A DNA stretch of 64,000 nucleotides, from assembly GCA_910586355.1 (NCBI GenBank), contig CAJUHJ010000009.1, positions 49,662-113,661 on the forward strand. Reading direction: 5' to 3'. Position numbers and translations under genes: made by a program. Positions 34,488 to 42,210 of the stretch are shown piece by piece. The stretch is from an uncultured Lachnospiraceae bacterium (GTDB lineage Bacteria > Bacillota > Clostridia > Lachnospirales > Lachnospiraceae). Within the stretch, counting starts at the first letter, position 1. The number at the start of each line of letters is the position of its first letter. The notes beneath the pieces were generated by a model. That model saw nothing but the letters and a program-made list of their open reading frames with translations, was not told the DNA's origin and made no database searches.

Positions 34488-36425
34488 CTACTCTACATCT
34501 ACAATATCAAATTTTGTTTTATCAAAATAATCAGTACTTATAAAGACGCAAATATCATCTTCATAATCAGTCTCAAATAGTTCTAATATATCGCATGGAT
34601 TTCCATCTATGTCAAGCCATTCTCCATCTTCCCATACATTCAATTCCCGATCTAAAAGACCGTCTTTTAAATAGAAAGAATAACGTTCCTCTTCACTTAA
34701 ATCTTCATTATGACAGACATAAGTAACTTTTCCCGTAAACAAGAACTTCTCCCAATAAGAATTATCCATAAAACTGCGGCGGACAAGAGAAATATCTCCT
34801 GTATACTGCTCATTGAGCTGAGGAATATTCTGCCCGTTAATACTGTAAAAACTATTTGTCACTTCACCCAAAACGACTCCGTTTGTCACATACATCCGGG
34901 ACAGTTTAATCTCAGGATTTTTGAATTCAGTTCCGTTTTCATCCATCAAATAATCATCTATCACAGTGACCGTCATTGTAATTAACTCACCGCTTGCTTT
35001 TCCACCGTTAAAATATCCAATTGTCAATTCCTGCCCTTTTATGCCAATACCGATTCCAGTATAGTTTTGTTTGAGTTTTAAAGTTTCTCCGTCATAAAAA
35101 TAACCGTCAACGATATTGCCCGCCGTATCATAACAATGAATTTTATTTTCGCCTTCCTCATCTATTACATCATCTATGGAAGAATAATCCAGCCTGCACA
35201 ATTCTTCAAAATTTTCTTCTAAACATATTTGAAGAATTTGATCAAACAGTTCTTTCGCCTCTTCGGAAATGACATACGCCTCTCCCGGCGTCTCTAAACC
35301 TCCCTGTCCCGTCTTTGGTATCGTCTCTGTCCGGATTACTCCGCCGCAATCCTGGCAAATCAGGCTTTTTATTCCTTCACTTGTTTCTGTGGCTTCCAGG
35401 GTAATCTCCCATTGCGCGTGTTCCTCATCATGGCCGGACGCTTCAATATCTTCCATATAAAACTCGCCGCAGTTTGTACAACTATACATTGCCCATCCAG
35501 CTTCTGTACAAGACGCCTCCGAGCCGCTTTCTAAAACATAGTCATGATCTGTCATAGGAATAAATTCTTCAAAAATCACTTCGTCGCAAATCTCATCTCC
35601 AATTAGACGCTGGCAGATGAAACTTCTGACCCCTTCCGTAATACAGGTTGCCCCCTCGGTTTCCTCCCATATTGCATTCGTCTCGTCATGTCCCAGCGCC
35701 GGAATGTCTTCTGTCACAACCTCACCGCAGACTAGACAGGTACTTGTCATACGTCCATTTTCCGTACAAGACGCTTCTGTTGTCACCGAACGGCTCCATT
35801 CATGCTCATGTTCATCGTCGTTGTCATCGTCGTCATTGTCGTCATTCTCACCAACATTATCATCTTCATCATCTTCATCATCGTCATAGTCGTCTTCATA
35901 CACATCTACATAGCAGACATATGTTTTACCATTGTTTGCACGACAGTATATTCTCGCCATACCTTCTTCTTTTGCCTTTATCTGCCCTGACTTATTTACA
36001 ACAGCAATTTTTTTATTGGAACTCTTCCATGATTTGGCTTTTGCGCCAAGTAATTTCAAACGAAAAGTTTCCTGCGGTTCCAATGTAATATCCGACTTAT
36101 TTAACCCCGGATTTTTCACTTTTACTTTACATTGATATTGTTTGCCGCCTACCGTAACAGAAATCTTAGCTGCGCCTTTCTTCTTTGCTGTGACCTTACC
36201 TTTATCGTCTACTGTGGCCACAGATTTTTTTGATGTTGTCCACTTCTGTTCTGCAGTGCCTGCTCCTTTTAATTTGAGCGTCATACTTTGTCCTGTATAG
36301 AGAGTCACTGACTTTTTATTCAATTTTACTTTCGGCGCCGCCTCAGCCTGCATGGGAACCGCCGTCACAAGCATTACCACGAAAACGAAAAGCGCCGTAA
36401 TTGAACACTGCAAAAATTTTTTCAC
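34488..36425 (-). CDS. Secreted Ig-like (BIG2) protein with Cys-rich modules
   Basis: A 645-residue exported protein of unknown function. The start is a GTG with a perfect AGGAGG. A signal peptide (~1-29) ends AEAA. Two BIG2-type Ig domains follow (about 31-105 and 106-175, the first with LNKKSVTLYTGQSMTLKLKG). Next is a nearly pure Asp/Glu/Asn run (about 178-205), then three copies of a Cys-x2-Cys module (CTENG...CLVCGE...GHDE and similar, ~210-370). The C-terminal ~260 residues have no recognised fold. No anchor motif is seen. The same Cys module occurs in the decayed surface gene at 42.2 kb. Confidence 0.85.
   Translation of the reverse strand: MKKFLQCSITALFVFVVMLVTAVPMQAEAAPKVKLNKKSVTLYTGQSMTLKLKGAGTAEQKWTTSKKSVATVDDKGKVTAKKKGAAKISVTVGGKQYQCKVKVKNPGLNKSDITLEPQETFRLKLLGAKAKSWKSSNKKIAVVNKSGQIKAKEEGMARIYCRANNGKTYVCYVDVYEDDYDDDEDDEDDNVGENDDNDDDDNDDEHEHEWSRSVTTEASCTENGRMTSTCLVCGEVVTEDIPALGHDETNAIWEETEGATCITEGVRSFICQRLIGDEICDEVIFEEFIPMTDHDYVLESGSEASCTEAGWAMYSCTNCGEFYMEDIEASGHDEEHAQWEITLEATETSEGIKSLICQDCGGVIRTETIPKTGQGGLETPGEAYVISEEAKELFDQILQICLEENFEELCRLDYSSIDDVIDEEGENKIHCYDTAGNIVDGYFYDGETLKLKQNYTGIGIGIKGQELTIGYFNGGKASGELITMTVTVIDDYLMDENGTEFKNPEIKLSRMYVTNGVVLGEVTNSFYSINGQNIPQLNEQYTGDISLVRRSFMDNSYWEKFLFTGKVTYVCHNEDLSEEERYSFYLKDGLLDRELNVWEDGEWLDIDGNPCDILELFETDYEDDICVFISTDYFDKTKFDIVDVE
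35812..35900 (-). repeat. Trinucleotide-rich stretch coding for an Asp/Glu run
   Basis: Repeats of GAT/GAC/GAA codons (read as ATC/GTC/TTC on the plus strand) over about 90 bases encode the acidic linker of the Ig-like protein. Slippage here changes the linker by whole residues without breaking the frame. Confidence 0.65.
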
Positions 36426-36458
36426 TATACTTTCCTCCTAAAAAATAAAATTATCATT

Positions 36459-36487
36459 ATTATATTACTTTTCAACCAATAATTCAA
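36459..36487 (-). promoter_or_regulatory. Promoter of the Ig-like protein gene
   Basis: -35 TTGAAT (36482-36487), 17-base spacer, -10 TATAAT (36459-36464), followed by AGGAGG and a GTG start. Confidence 0.7.
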
Positions 36488-36535
36488 TACAAATTAAGCA
36501 GAATACAGCAAAGCAAAATTCATTCTAATCCATAA

Positions 36536-36564
36536 TTGACACATCTTATTTTATTTGATAGAAT
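36536..36564 (+). promoter_or_regulatory. Promoter of guaB
   Basis: -35 TTGACA (36536-36541), 17-base spacer, -10 TAGAAT (36559-36564), about 70 bases before the guaB start. No purine riboswitch fold was recognised in the leader. Confidence 0.78.
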
Positions 36565-36633
36565 TAGAAAATTAAATTATTCACATAACTAAAAATTCCT
36601 TTTTATTTTAAAGAAAGAAAGCGAGGTTCTAAC

Positions 36634-38094
36634 ATGGGTACAATTATCGGCGAAGGATTCACATTTGATGATGTGCTGCTCGTTCCGCAGTATTCCGAAG
36701 TAACACCTAACATGATTGATTTAACAACACATCTTACCCAAAAAATTCAGCTAAACATCCCTATGATGAGTGCCAGCATGGACACGGTTACAGAACATAG
36801 AATGGCAATCGCCATGGCAAGGCAGGGCGGTATTGGCATTATTCACAAAAATATGTCCATTGAAGCGCAGGCAGACGAAGTCGATAAGGTAAAACGTTCT
36901 GAAAACGGCGTTATTACCGACCCATTTTCCCTAAATCCCGAAAATACATTGCAGGATGCCGAAAACCTGATGCGCAAATTCCGCATCTCCGGCGTACCAA
37001 TTGTAGAAACCGGAAGTAAAAAACTCGTAGGCATTATCACAAACCGCGATTTAAAATTCGAAACAGATTTCTCCAAAAAAATTAGCGTTTCTATGACATC
37101 GGAAAATCTGATTACCGCTCCAACCGGAATCTCTTTAGAGGAAGCAAAACAGATTCTTGCAAAAGCAAGAAAAGAAAAACTCCCTCTTGTAGATGATAAT
37201 TATAATTTAAAGGGGTTAATTACGATTAAAGATATTGAAAAACAGATTCGCTATCCATTATCTGCAAAAGACGACCAGGGACGCCTGCTCTGCGGCGCCG
37301 GAGTTGGCATTACACATAATATGATGGATCGCATAGACGCTTTGGTAAACGCACACGTAGACGTCATTGTTATTGATTCGGCCCATGGCCATTCCAAAAA
37401 CATTTTAGACGCCGTAAAAGGAGCCAAAGCCAAATATCCTGATTTACAGATTATTGCCGGAAACGTCGCTACTGCTGCCGCTGCAAAAGATTTAATTGAA
37501 GCCGGAGCAGATGCGATTAAAGTTGGTATCGGCCCAGGCTCTATCTGTACGACACGTGTTGTTGCCGGTATCGGCGTACCGCAGATGACCGCAGTTATGG
37601 ATTGCTATGAAGTGGCAAAAACATACCAGATTCCAATTATTGCAGACGGAGGAATTAAATACTCTGGAGATATGACAAAAGCATTGGCTGGCGGCGCAAA
37701 TGTATGTATGATGGGAAGCATGTTTGCCGGATGTGACGAATCTCCCGGAACATTTGAATTATATCAGGGAAGAAAATACAAAGTATATCGCGGCATGGGT
37801 TCTATTGCAGCCATGGAAAACGGCAGCAAAGACCGCTATTTCCAGGAAGACGCAAAGAAACTTGTGCCCGAAGGCGTAGAAGGGCGCGTTGCATATAAAG
37901 GCCGCGTAGAAGATACCATCTTCCAGCTTATCGGCGGAATCCGTTCTGGAATGGGCTACTGCGGATGCCCGACAATTCCAGAACTACACGAAAAAGCAAA
38001 ATTTGTAAAAATATCGGCCGCTTCTTTAAAAGAAAGTCACCCGCATGACATTCATATTACAAAAGAAGCTCCAAACTATTCTATAAATGAATAA
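36634..38094 (+). CDS. guaB: IMP dehydrogenase
   Basis: Oxidises IMP to XMP, the first committed step to GTP. The 486-residue protein has the usual barrel interrupted by two CBS domains (about residues 92-205). The catalytic Cys305 lies in GIGPGSICTTR; DGGIKYSGD, MMGSMFAGCDESPG and the YRGMGSIAAM flap follow. It is a single-gene unit, with divergent and convergent neighbours. Its substrate is made by the PurO/AICAR formyltransferase pair elsewhere in the window. Confidence 0.97.
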   Translation: MGTIIGEGFTFDDVLLVPQYSEVTPNMIDLTTHLTQKIQLNIPMMSASMDTVTEHRMAIAMARQGGIGIIHKNMSIEAQADEVDKVKRSENGVITDPFSLNPENTLQDAENLMRKFRISGVPIVETGSKKLVGIITNRDLKFETDFSKKISVSMTSENLITAPTGISLEEAKQILAKARKEKLPLVDDNYNLKGLITIKDIEKQIRYPLSAKDDQGRLLCGAGVGITHNMMDRIDALVNAHVDVIVIDSAHGHSKNILDAVKGAKAKYPDLQIIAGNVATAAAAKDLIEAGADAIKVGIGPGSICTTRVVAGIGVPQMTAVMDCYEVAKTYQIPIIADGGIKYSGDMTKALAGGANVCMMGSMFAGCDESPGTFELYQGRKYKVYRGMGSIAAMENGSKDRYFQEDAKKLVPEGVEGRVAYKGRVEDTIFQLIGGIRSGMGYCGCPTIPELHEKAKFVKISAASLKESHPHDIHITKEAPNYSINE

Positions 38095-38113
38095 AATTAT
38101 ATACTTCCAACCG

Positions 38114-38608
38114 TTAAATAAAAACATAAAATAAACCGCATAAGATACCAAACAGCGCGCCCGCGGCTACATCTTTCGGAAAATGTACGCCGCCCACTAC
38201 CCGAATATATGCCAGAAGAATCCCAAAGATTCCTATGACAATACCAGACCACATATTCCAATAAAAGAACGTCATGGCAATCATAAAAATCGAAAAAACG
38301 TGACGGCTTGGAAATGATTTTCCTTTTGTCGTTTTATTTAAAAGCGGGTAAATATCAAGCGCTTCGTATGGCCTTGGCGCAGAATAAATTTTACGAAAAT
38401 AAGATACCGCAAGAAAAGAAACAGCCGGAATCAGGCTGCAAAAAAAGAAATCCGAATAACGCTGTGAAAAAACAAAAGAAACCAGCAGCGCCGGATATGC
38501 CAAAAACACCATTCCCGTAATTGTTTTATCAAACGTATATAAGAGTTTTGCACCGGATTTACAGGTACGAAATGGAAAAGACCATTTTTCATACTGTTCT
38601 TTTGTCAT
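38114..38608 (-). CDS. PAP2 family membrane phosphatase
   Basis: A 164-residue phosphatase of the type-2 phosphatidic acid phosphatase superfamily, acting on lipid phosphates such as undecaprenyl pyrophosphate or phosphatidic acid. The three motifs are present: KIYSAPRPYE, FPSRHVFS and RVVGGVHFPKDVAAG. About five helices are expected. The frame is open to 38698, but that part runs into a terminator; the ATG at 38608 has AAGGAG upstream. Confidence 0.9.
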   Translation of the reverse strand: MTKEQYEKWSFPFRTCKSGAKLLYTFDKTITGMVFLAYPALLVSFVFSQRYSDFFFCSLIPAVSFLAVSYFRKIYSAPRPYEALDIYPLLNKTTKGKSFPSRHVFSIFMIAMTFFYWNMWSGIVIGIFGILLAYIRVVGGVHFPKDVAAGALFGILCGLFYVFI

Positions 38609-38664
38609 AACACCACACTCCTTTTCTTCCGTTTCAGAATATCTTATTTGAAACAATAACGCAA

Positions 38665-38711
38665 TATAAAAAGGTGAAAATGGAACTTCCATTTTCACCT
38701 TTTTATATTAA
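38665..38711 (-). terminator. Perfect 22-bp stem-loop terminator
   Basis: Arms 38665-38686 and 38690-38711 match over 22 bases with a 3-base loop. The arms carry A-rich and T-rich ends, so it should terminate in both directions. It follows the Asn/Asp-rich lipoprotein gene. Confidence 0.85.
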
Positions 38712-38724
38712 CCAGTGTGTTCTG

Positions 38725-39192
38725 TTATCTGGACTTTGTCTTGTCTTTTGTTGTATTATTCTTATCTTTACTATTTTCATTTGTTCCGGAAACATTGGAA
38801 TTTTCTGACTGATTTGTACCGTTTGATACAGTATTGTCACCGGCTTTATTCTCTTTATTTGTATTGTTGGTTTGATTCCCATCTCCGACTGCATCATCAA
38901 CGGCATTTTCAATATCATTTCCAATATCTTCTACGCCGTCTACAATGTCGTCTCCAGTATTTTCTACCGCATCGGCAGCATCATCCACTACATTGTTATT
39001 TTTATCATTGGAATTATTATTCGCTGTGCCGTTGTTCTTATTGCCGTTATTATCGTTTGTCATTTCTGTACTGCCATTTGCGCTGTTGTTGTTATCATTA
39101 TCATTATCTTTATCTGTCGTACCACAAGCTGCAAAAGACAAAACCATAACGCCAAGCGCAGCGCACAGCAGCAGTTTTTTCATGTTTTTCAT
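38725..39192 (-). CDS. Asn/Asp-rich lipoprotein
   Basis: A 155-residue lipoprotein with a short signal (MKNMKKLLLCAALGVMVLSF) and Cys at about residue 23 in FAAC. The mature part is almost wholly Asn, Asp, Lys, Thr, Ser and Gly, with a more ordered middle stretch of repeated valine/isoleucine-acid units (DDIVDGVEDIGNDIENAVDD). No enzyme domain is present. The ATG at 39192 has a GGAGG site. It follows spoVAE by 90 bases on the same strand; low-complexity lipoproteins near spore genes are seen in this group, but a spore role is only suggested by position. Confidence 0.75.
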   Translation of the reverse strand: MKNMKKLLLCAALGVMVLSFAACGTTDKDNDNDNNNSANGSTEMTNDNNGNKNNGTANNNSNDKNNNVVDDAADAVENTGDDIVDGVEDIGNDIENAVDDAVGDGNQTNNTNKENKAGDNTVSNGTNQSENSNVSGTNENSKDKNNTTKDKTKSR

Positions 39193-39282
39193 AAAAACAT
39201 TTCCTCCTTTTCTGCTCATGTATGAATCGCTGTTGGATTCTTGATATAGTGTGCCCAATCTTATTTTTATTATTCTTATTCC

Positions 39283-39639
39283 TTAAGATTTCATTTTTGG
39301 ATCAAATATCCAGCTTGCAAGATAACCAAAAACCAAAGCGGCAGAAATACCGACTGCACTTGCAGTAAATCCGCCCATAAATATCCCTAAAAATCCATCT
39401 GAATCGACTGCTTCTTTGATTCCCTTCCAAAGCGTATTGCCAAATCCTAAAAGAGGGACGCTTGCGCCAGCGCCCGCATAATCAATCAAAGGCTGATAAA
39501 TGCCGACTGCGCCCAAAACAGCTCCGCCGCATACCAATAATACCATAATCCGGCCCGGCAGCATTTTCGTTTTTTCCATCAATATCTGTGTCAACGCGCA
39601 AATCAATCCGCCTACCCAGAACGCATTAATATAATCCAT
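39283..39639 (-). CDS. spoVAE: Stage V sporulation protein AE
   Basis: A 118-residue membrane protein of the SpoVA channel, which moves dipicolinic acid into the forespore and out at germination. Signature segments are FWVGGLICALTQILM, GAGASVPLLGFGNTLWKG and GFLGIFMGGFTASAVGIS, with three to four helices. It begins two bases after spoVAD, with a GAGGAGG site in that gene's end. Confidence 0.93.
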   Translation of the reverse strand: MDYINAFWVGGLICALTQILMEKTKMLPGRIMVLLVCGGAVLGAVGIYQPLIDYAGAGASVPLLGFGNTLWKGIKEAVDSDGFLGIFMGGFTASAVGISAALVFGYLASWIFDPKMKS

Positions 39640-39641
39640 TT

Positions 39642-40667
39642 TTATACCTCCTCATGCTCTATAACGACCCCATGTGCAATTCCTGGTACGCTCTGCCCCT
39701 CATTAAAACTAACGGTAGACAACAGCGCTCCGGTAGGAACAAATAAAATCCGTTTTATACTGCCGTCTTTTAACTTCGGCAGATAATGGGCACTAAGTGT
39801 AACCGCAGAACATCCGCAGCCAGAACCGCCGGAACCCGTCCCTTGTTTTTCTTTATCATAAATTAAAATACCGCAGTCCTCATGCACGTTTGAAATATCA
39901 ATATTTTTTTTCTTAAGCAGATTGATTAAAATTTCCTGCCCCACATAACCCAAATCACCAGTTATAATTTTGTCATAATCTTTTGGCTTTCTTCCAAAAT
40001 CTTCTAAATGCTGCGCAATCAAATCCGCGGCAGCCGGAGCCATTGCCGCCCCCATATTCATGGAGTCTTTAATGCCCATATCTACGATTTTACCAGTGGT
40101 AATTCCGGTAATTCGTACGTCTCCTTTTTTGCCGGACAAAAGAAAGGCTCCGCTTCCGGTGACGGTCCAGGTAGCTGATACGGGTCTTTGATTGGCATAT
40201 TCCAGGGGAAAACGAAACTGTTTCTCCGCACTGGCAAAGTGGCTGGATGTAAGCGCCGCCACAGTCTTTGCATATCCTGCCCCAACGCACATAGCTGCCA
40301 AAGACAGGGATTCTCCCGCTGTGGAACAGGCGCCGTAGAGTCCGAATAACGGAATCTCATAATCCATCAGTCCAAAAGAGGTTGCAATATTCTGCCCCAG
40401 TAAATCTCCGGCAAACAAATAGCGGACATCCTGCGGCTTTACTTTTGCTTTTCCCATCGCCAAAGCGAGCGCTTCTTTTTGCAGCGTACTTTCTGCCATT
40501 TCCCAGGTATCTTCACCAAATTTATCATCCTCGCAAATCATGTCAAAGGCTTCTCCCAAAGGTCCTTCGCCTTCCTTTTTTCCCACAACAGACGCATTCG
40601 AAATCAAATATACTTCTTTTGGAAACGTCAGGCTTTGTTCTCCAATATAATACGTTTCTTTTGACAT
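39642..40667 (-). CDS. spoVAD: Stage V sporulation protein AD
   Basis: A 341-residue soluble, thiolase-like protein that binds dipicolinic acid and works with SpoVAC and SpoVAE. Typical are LYGACSTAGESLSLAAM (about residues 109-125), NQRPVSATWTVTGSGAFLL and GSGGSGCGCSAV near the end. The thiolase fold lacks the full catalytic set, as usual. GGAG precedes the ATG. Its normal upstream partner spoVAC is missing: the next gene upstream is ilvE. Confidence 0.94.
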   Translation of the reverse strand: MSKETYYIGEQSLTFPKEVYLISNASVVGKKEGEGPLGEAFDMICEDDKFGEDTWEMAESTLQKEALALAMGKAKVKPQDVRYLFAGDLLGQNIATSFGLMDYEIPLFGLYGACSTAGESLSLAAMCVGAGYAKTVAALTSSHFASAEKQFRFPLEYANQRPVSATWTVTGSGAFLLSGKKGDVRITGITTGKIVDMGIKDSMNMGAAMAPAAADLIAQHLEDFGRKPKDYDKIITGDLGYVGQEILINLLKKKNIDISNVHEDCGILIYDKEKQGTGSGGSGCGCSAVTLSAHYLPKLKDGSIKRILFVPTGALLSTVSFNEGQSVPGIAHGVVIEHEEV

Positions 40668-40709
40668 TGTTTTTCTGCTCCTATGAAATTATTTTATATC
40701 GTTTTAAAC

Positions 40710-40739
40710 TAGTATTGCTTTGTCCGTTTCAAAATATAC
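40710..40739 (-). promoter_or_regulatory. Possible sigma-G promoter of spoVAD-spoVAE
   Basis: GTATA (40735-40739) and AATACTA (40710-40716) with an 18-base spacer resemble the forespore sigma-G elements (GxATA and CATxxTA; 5 of 7 in the -10). No sigma-A promoter is seen in the gap. Confidence 0.35.
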
Positions 40740-40742
40740 GCA

Positions 40743-40771
40743 AAAAAAGAACGGCATACGCCGTCTTTTTT
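40743..40771 (-). terminator. Terminator of ilvE
   Basis: A short stem ACGGC-4-GCCGT flanked by A-rich and T-rich arms, giving seven T residues on the minus strand. It separates ilvE from spoVAD. Confidence 0.8.
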
Positions 40772-40785
40772 ACATTTATTTTTAT

Positions 40786-41853
40786 TTAAGAATTAATATC
40801 GACTGTCCAGCCATATTTATCTTCTACATCGCCCCATTGAATTCCAGTCAGATAATCGTATAACTTTTGGGTTAATTTTCCAATTTCAAAATCATTAACT
40901 TTTACGGAATCTTCTTTATATACAAATTCTCCAACTGGAGAAATCACAGCGGCAGTACCCGTGCCAAAGGCTTCCTCTAAACTGCCGTCATGCCCTGCTT
41001 TCATCAAATCATCCACTGCAAGATGGGTCTCATGTATCTTATAACCCCAGTCTTTTAAAATATGGAGGATAGAATCTCTGGTGATTCCTGCTAATACCGT
41101 CCCTTCAATTGGCGCTGTATAAATTTCTCCGCCAATTTTAAACATAATATTCATCGTCCCAACTTCTTCGACATATTTACGATGTACGCCGTCCAGCCAA
41201 AGAACCTGCGTACAGCCCATCTTCTCAGCCTTTACCTGCCCTAAAATCGAACCGGCATAGTTGCCTCCGCATTTTGTAAATCCCGTTCCGCCCTGCACAG
41301 CACGAACCAGTTCATCCTCTACTAAAATCTTAACCGGGTTCATCCCTTCTGGATAATAAGCGCCAACCGGACAGCAAATAACCATAAATTTATAACTCGT
41401 TGCCATATGCACTCCAAGTGCATTTTCTGTTGCAAACATAAACGGACGGATATAAAGCGACGTCCCCGGTTCCGACGGTACCCATTCCCGTTCTACTTTT
41501 ACCAGTTCTTTTACTGCTTTTACAAACATATCAACCGGAAATGCCGGCATACAAAGCCTTTCATTTGACACAATCATACGCTTTGCATTCATATCCGGAC
41601 GAAACAACTGAATCTTTCCTTCTTTTGTGCGGTATGCCTTCATTCCTTCAAATGTCTCCTGCGCATAATGCAGCGTCACGCAGGCAGGATCTAAAGTAAT
41701 CGGTTCATATGGAACAATTCTGGCATCCTGCCATCCGTCTTTTACTGTCCAATCCATGACAAACATATAATCTGTCATATATTTTCCAAAACCCAGATTC
41801 TTCTGATCCGGCTTTTCCTTTAACTGTTCTTTTTTTTCAAATCTAATATTCAT
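40786..41853 (-). CDS. ilvE: Branched-chain amino acid aminotransferase
   Basis: A 355-residue pyridoxal-phosphate enzyme (fold type IV) that interconverts branched-chain amino and keto acids. Features are FGKYMTDYMFVMDW, the HYAQETFEGMKAYR segment, the PLP lysine in FTKCGGNYAGSI, VEEVGTMNIMF and EAFGTGTAAVISPVG. It is of the eukaryotic-like, longer IlvE type. GGAGGT precedes the ATG. It stands alone, with a terminator after it; no T-box was recognised in its ~90-base leader. Confidence 0.96.
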   Translation of the reverse strand: MNIRFEKKEQLKEKPDQKNLGFGKYMTDYMFVMDWTVKDGWQDARIVPYEPITLDPACVTLHYAQETFEGMKAYRTKEGKIQLFRPDMNAKRMIVSNERLCMPAFPVDMFVKAVKELVKVEREWVPSEPGTSLYIRPFMFATENALGVHMATSYKFMVICCPVGAYYPEGMNPVKILVEDELVRAVQGGTGFTKCGGNYAGSILGQVKAEKMGCTQVLWLDGVHRKYVEEVGTMNIMFKIGGEIYTAPIEGTVLAGITRDSILHILKDWGYKIHETHLAVDDLMKAGHDGSLEEAFGTGTAAVISPVGEFVYKEDSVKVNDFEIGKLTQKLYDYLTGIQWGDVEDKYGWTVDINS

Positions 41854-42009
41854 AATCTTACCTCCGGCTTGCTCTGTAACACGTACCTAAAAACTATTTT
41901 CTGAACTTCATTATTATACTTTTTATACCATGTGTCAAGATGATTTGACGCCTATTCTATTTCTCCAGATGCTGATATACTTTTAAAAATAATATTATTA
42001 AAATAATGA

Positions 42010-42038
42010 TTGACATTTCTTTAAAAAAAGTGTATCAT
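42010..42038 (+). promoter_or_regulatory. Promoter of tRNA-Leu
   Basis: -35 TTGACA (42010-42015), 17-base spacer, -10 TATCAT (42033-42038), 17 bases before the mature tRNA. Confidence 0.78.
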
Positions 42039-42055
42039 ATTCCTTGTCAGTTTGT

Positions 42056-42139
42056 GCAGGAATGGCGGAATTGGCAGACGCGCAGGCTTCAGGTGCCTGT
42101 GGCAGCAATGTCGTGAGGGTTCAAGTCCCTTTTCCTGCA
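42056..42139 (+). tRNA. tRNA-Leu (CAG anticodon)
   Basis: An 84-base class II tRNA. The acceptor arms GCAGGAA and TTCCTGC pair fully, the anticodon stem CAGGC/GCCTG holds loop TTCAGGT with anticodon CAG, a variable arm is present and the T-loop is GTTCAAGTC. The 3' CCA is not encoded. It has its own promoter and terminator. Confidence 0.95.
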
Positions 42140-42147
42140 TTTTTTAT

Positions 42148-42193
42148 AAGCCTTAAAATGTTGAATTTTCAATGTTTTGGGGCTTCTTTTTTT
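42148..42193 (+). terminator. Terminator of tRNA-Leu
   Basis: An interrupted stem (AAGCC..AAAA..TTGAA paired with TTCAA..TTTT..GGCTT, 42148-42185) followed by a seven-T run. Confidence 0.85.
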
Positions 42194-42210
42194 GCAATAT
42201 AAATATCTTT

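Noticed and set aside
38715..39149. 144-residue plus-strand frame opposite the lipoprotein
   Set aside because: Antisense to the Asn/Asp-rich codons, giving a Tyr/Leu/His-rich string with no start signals.
41854..41960. T-box or leader peptide before ilvE
   Set aside because: The leader is only about 90 bases, with no T-box bulge motif and no branched-chain codon run.
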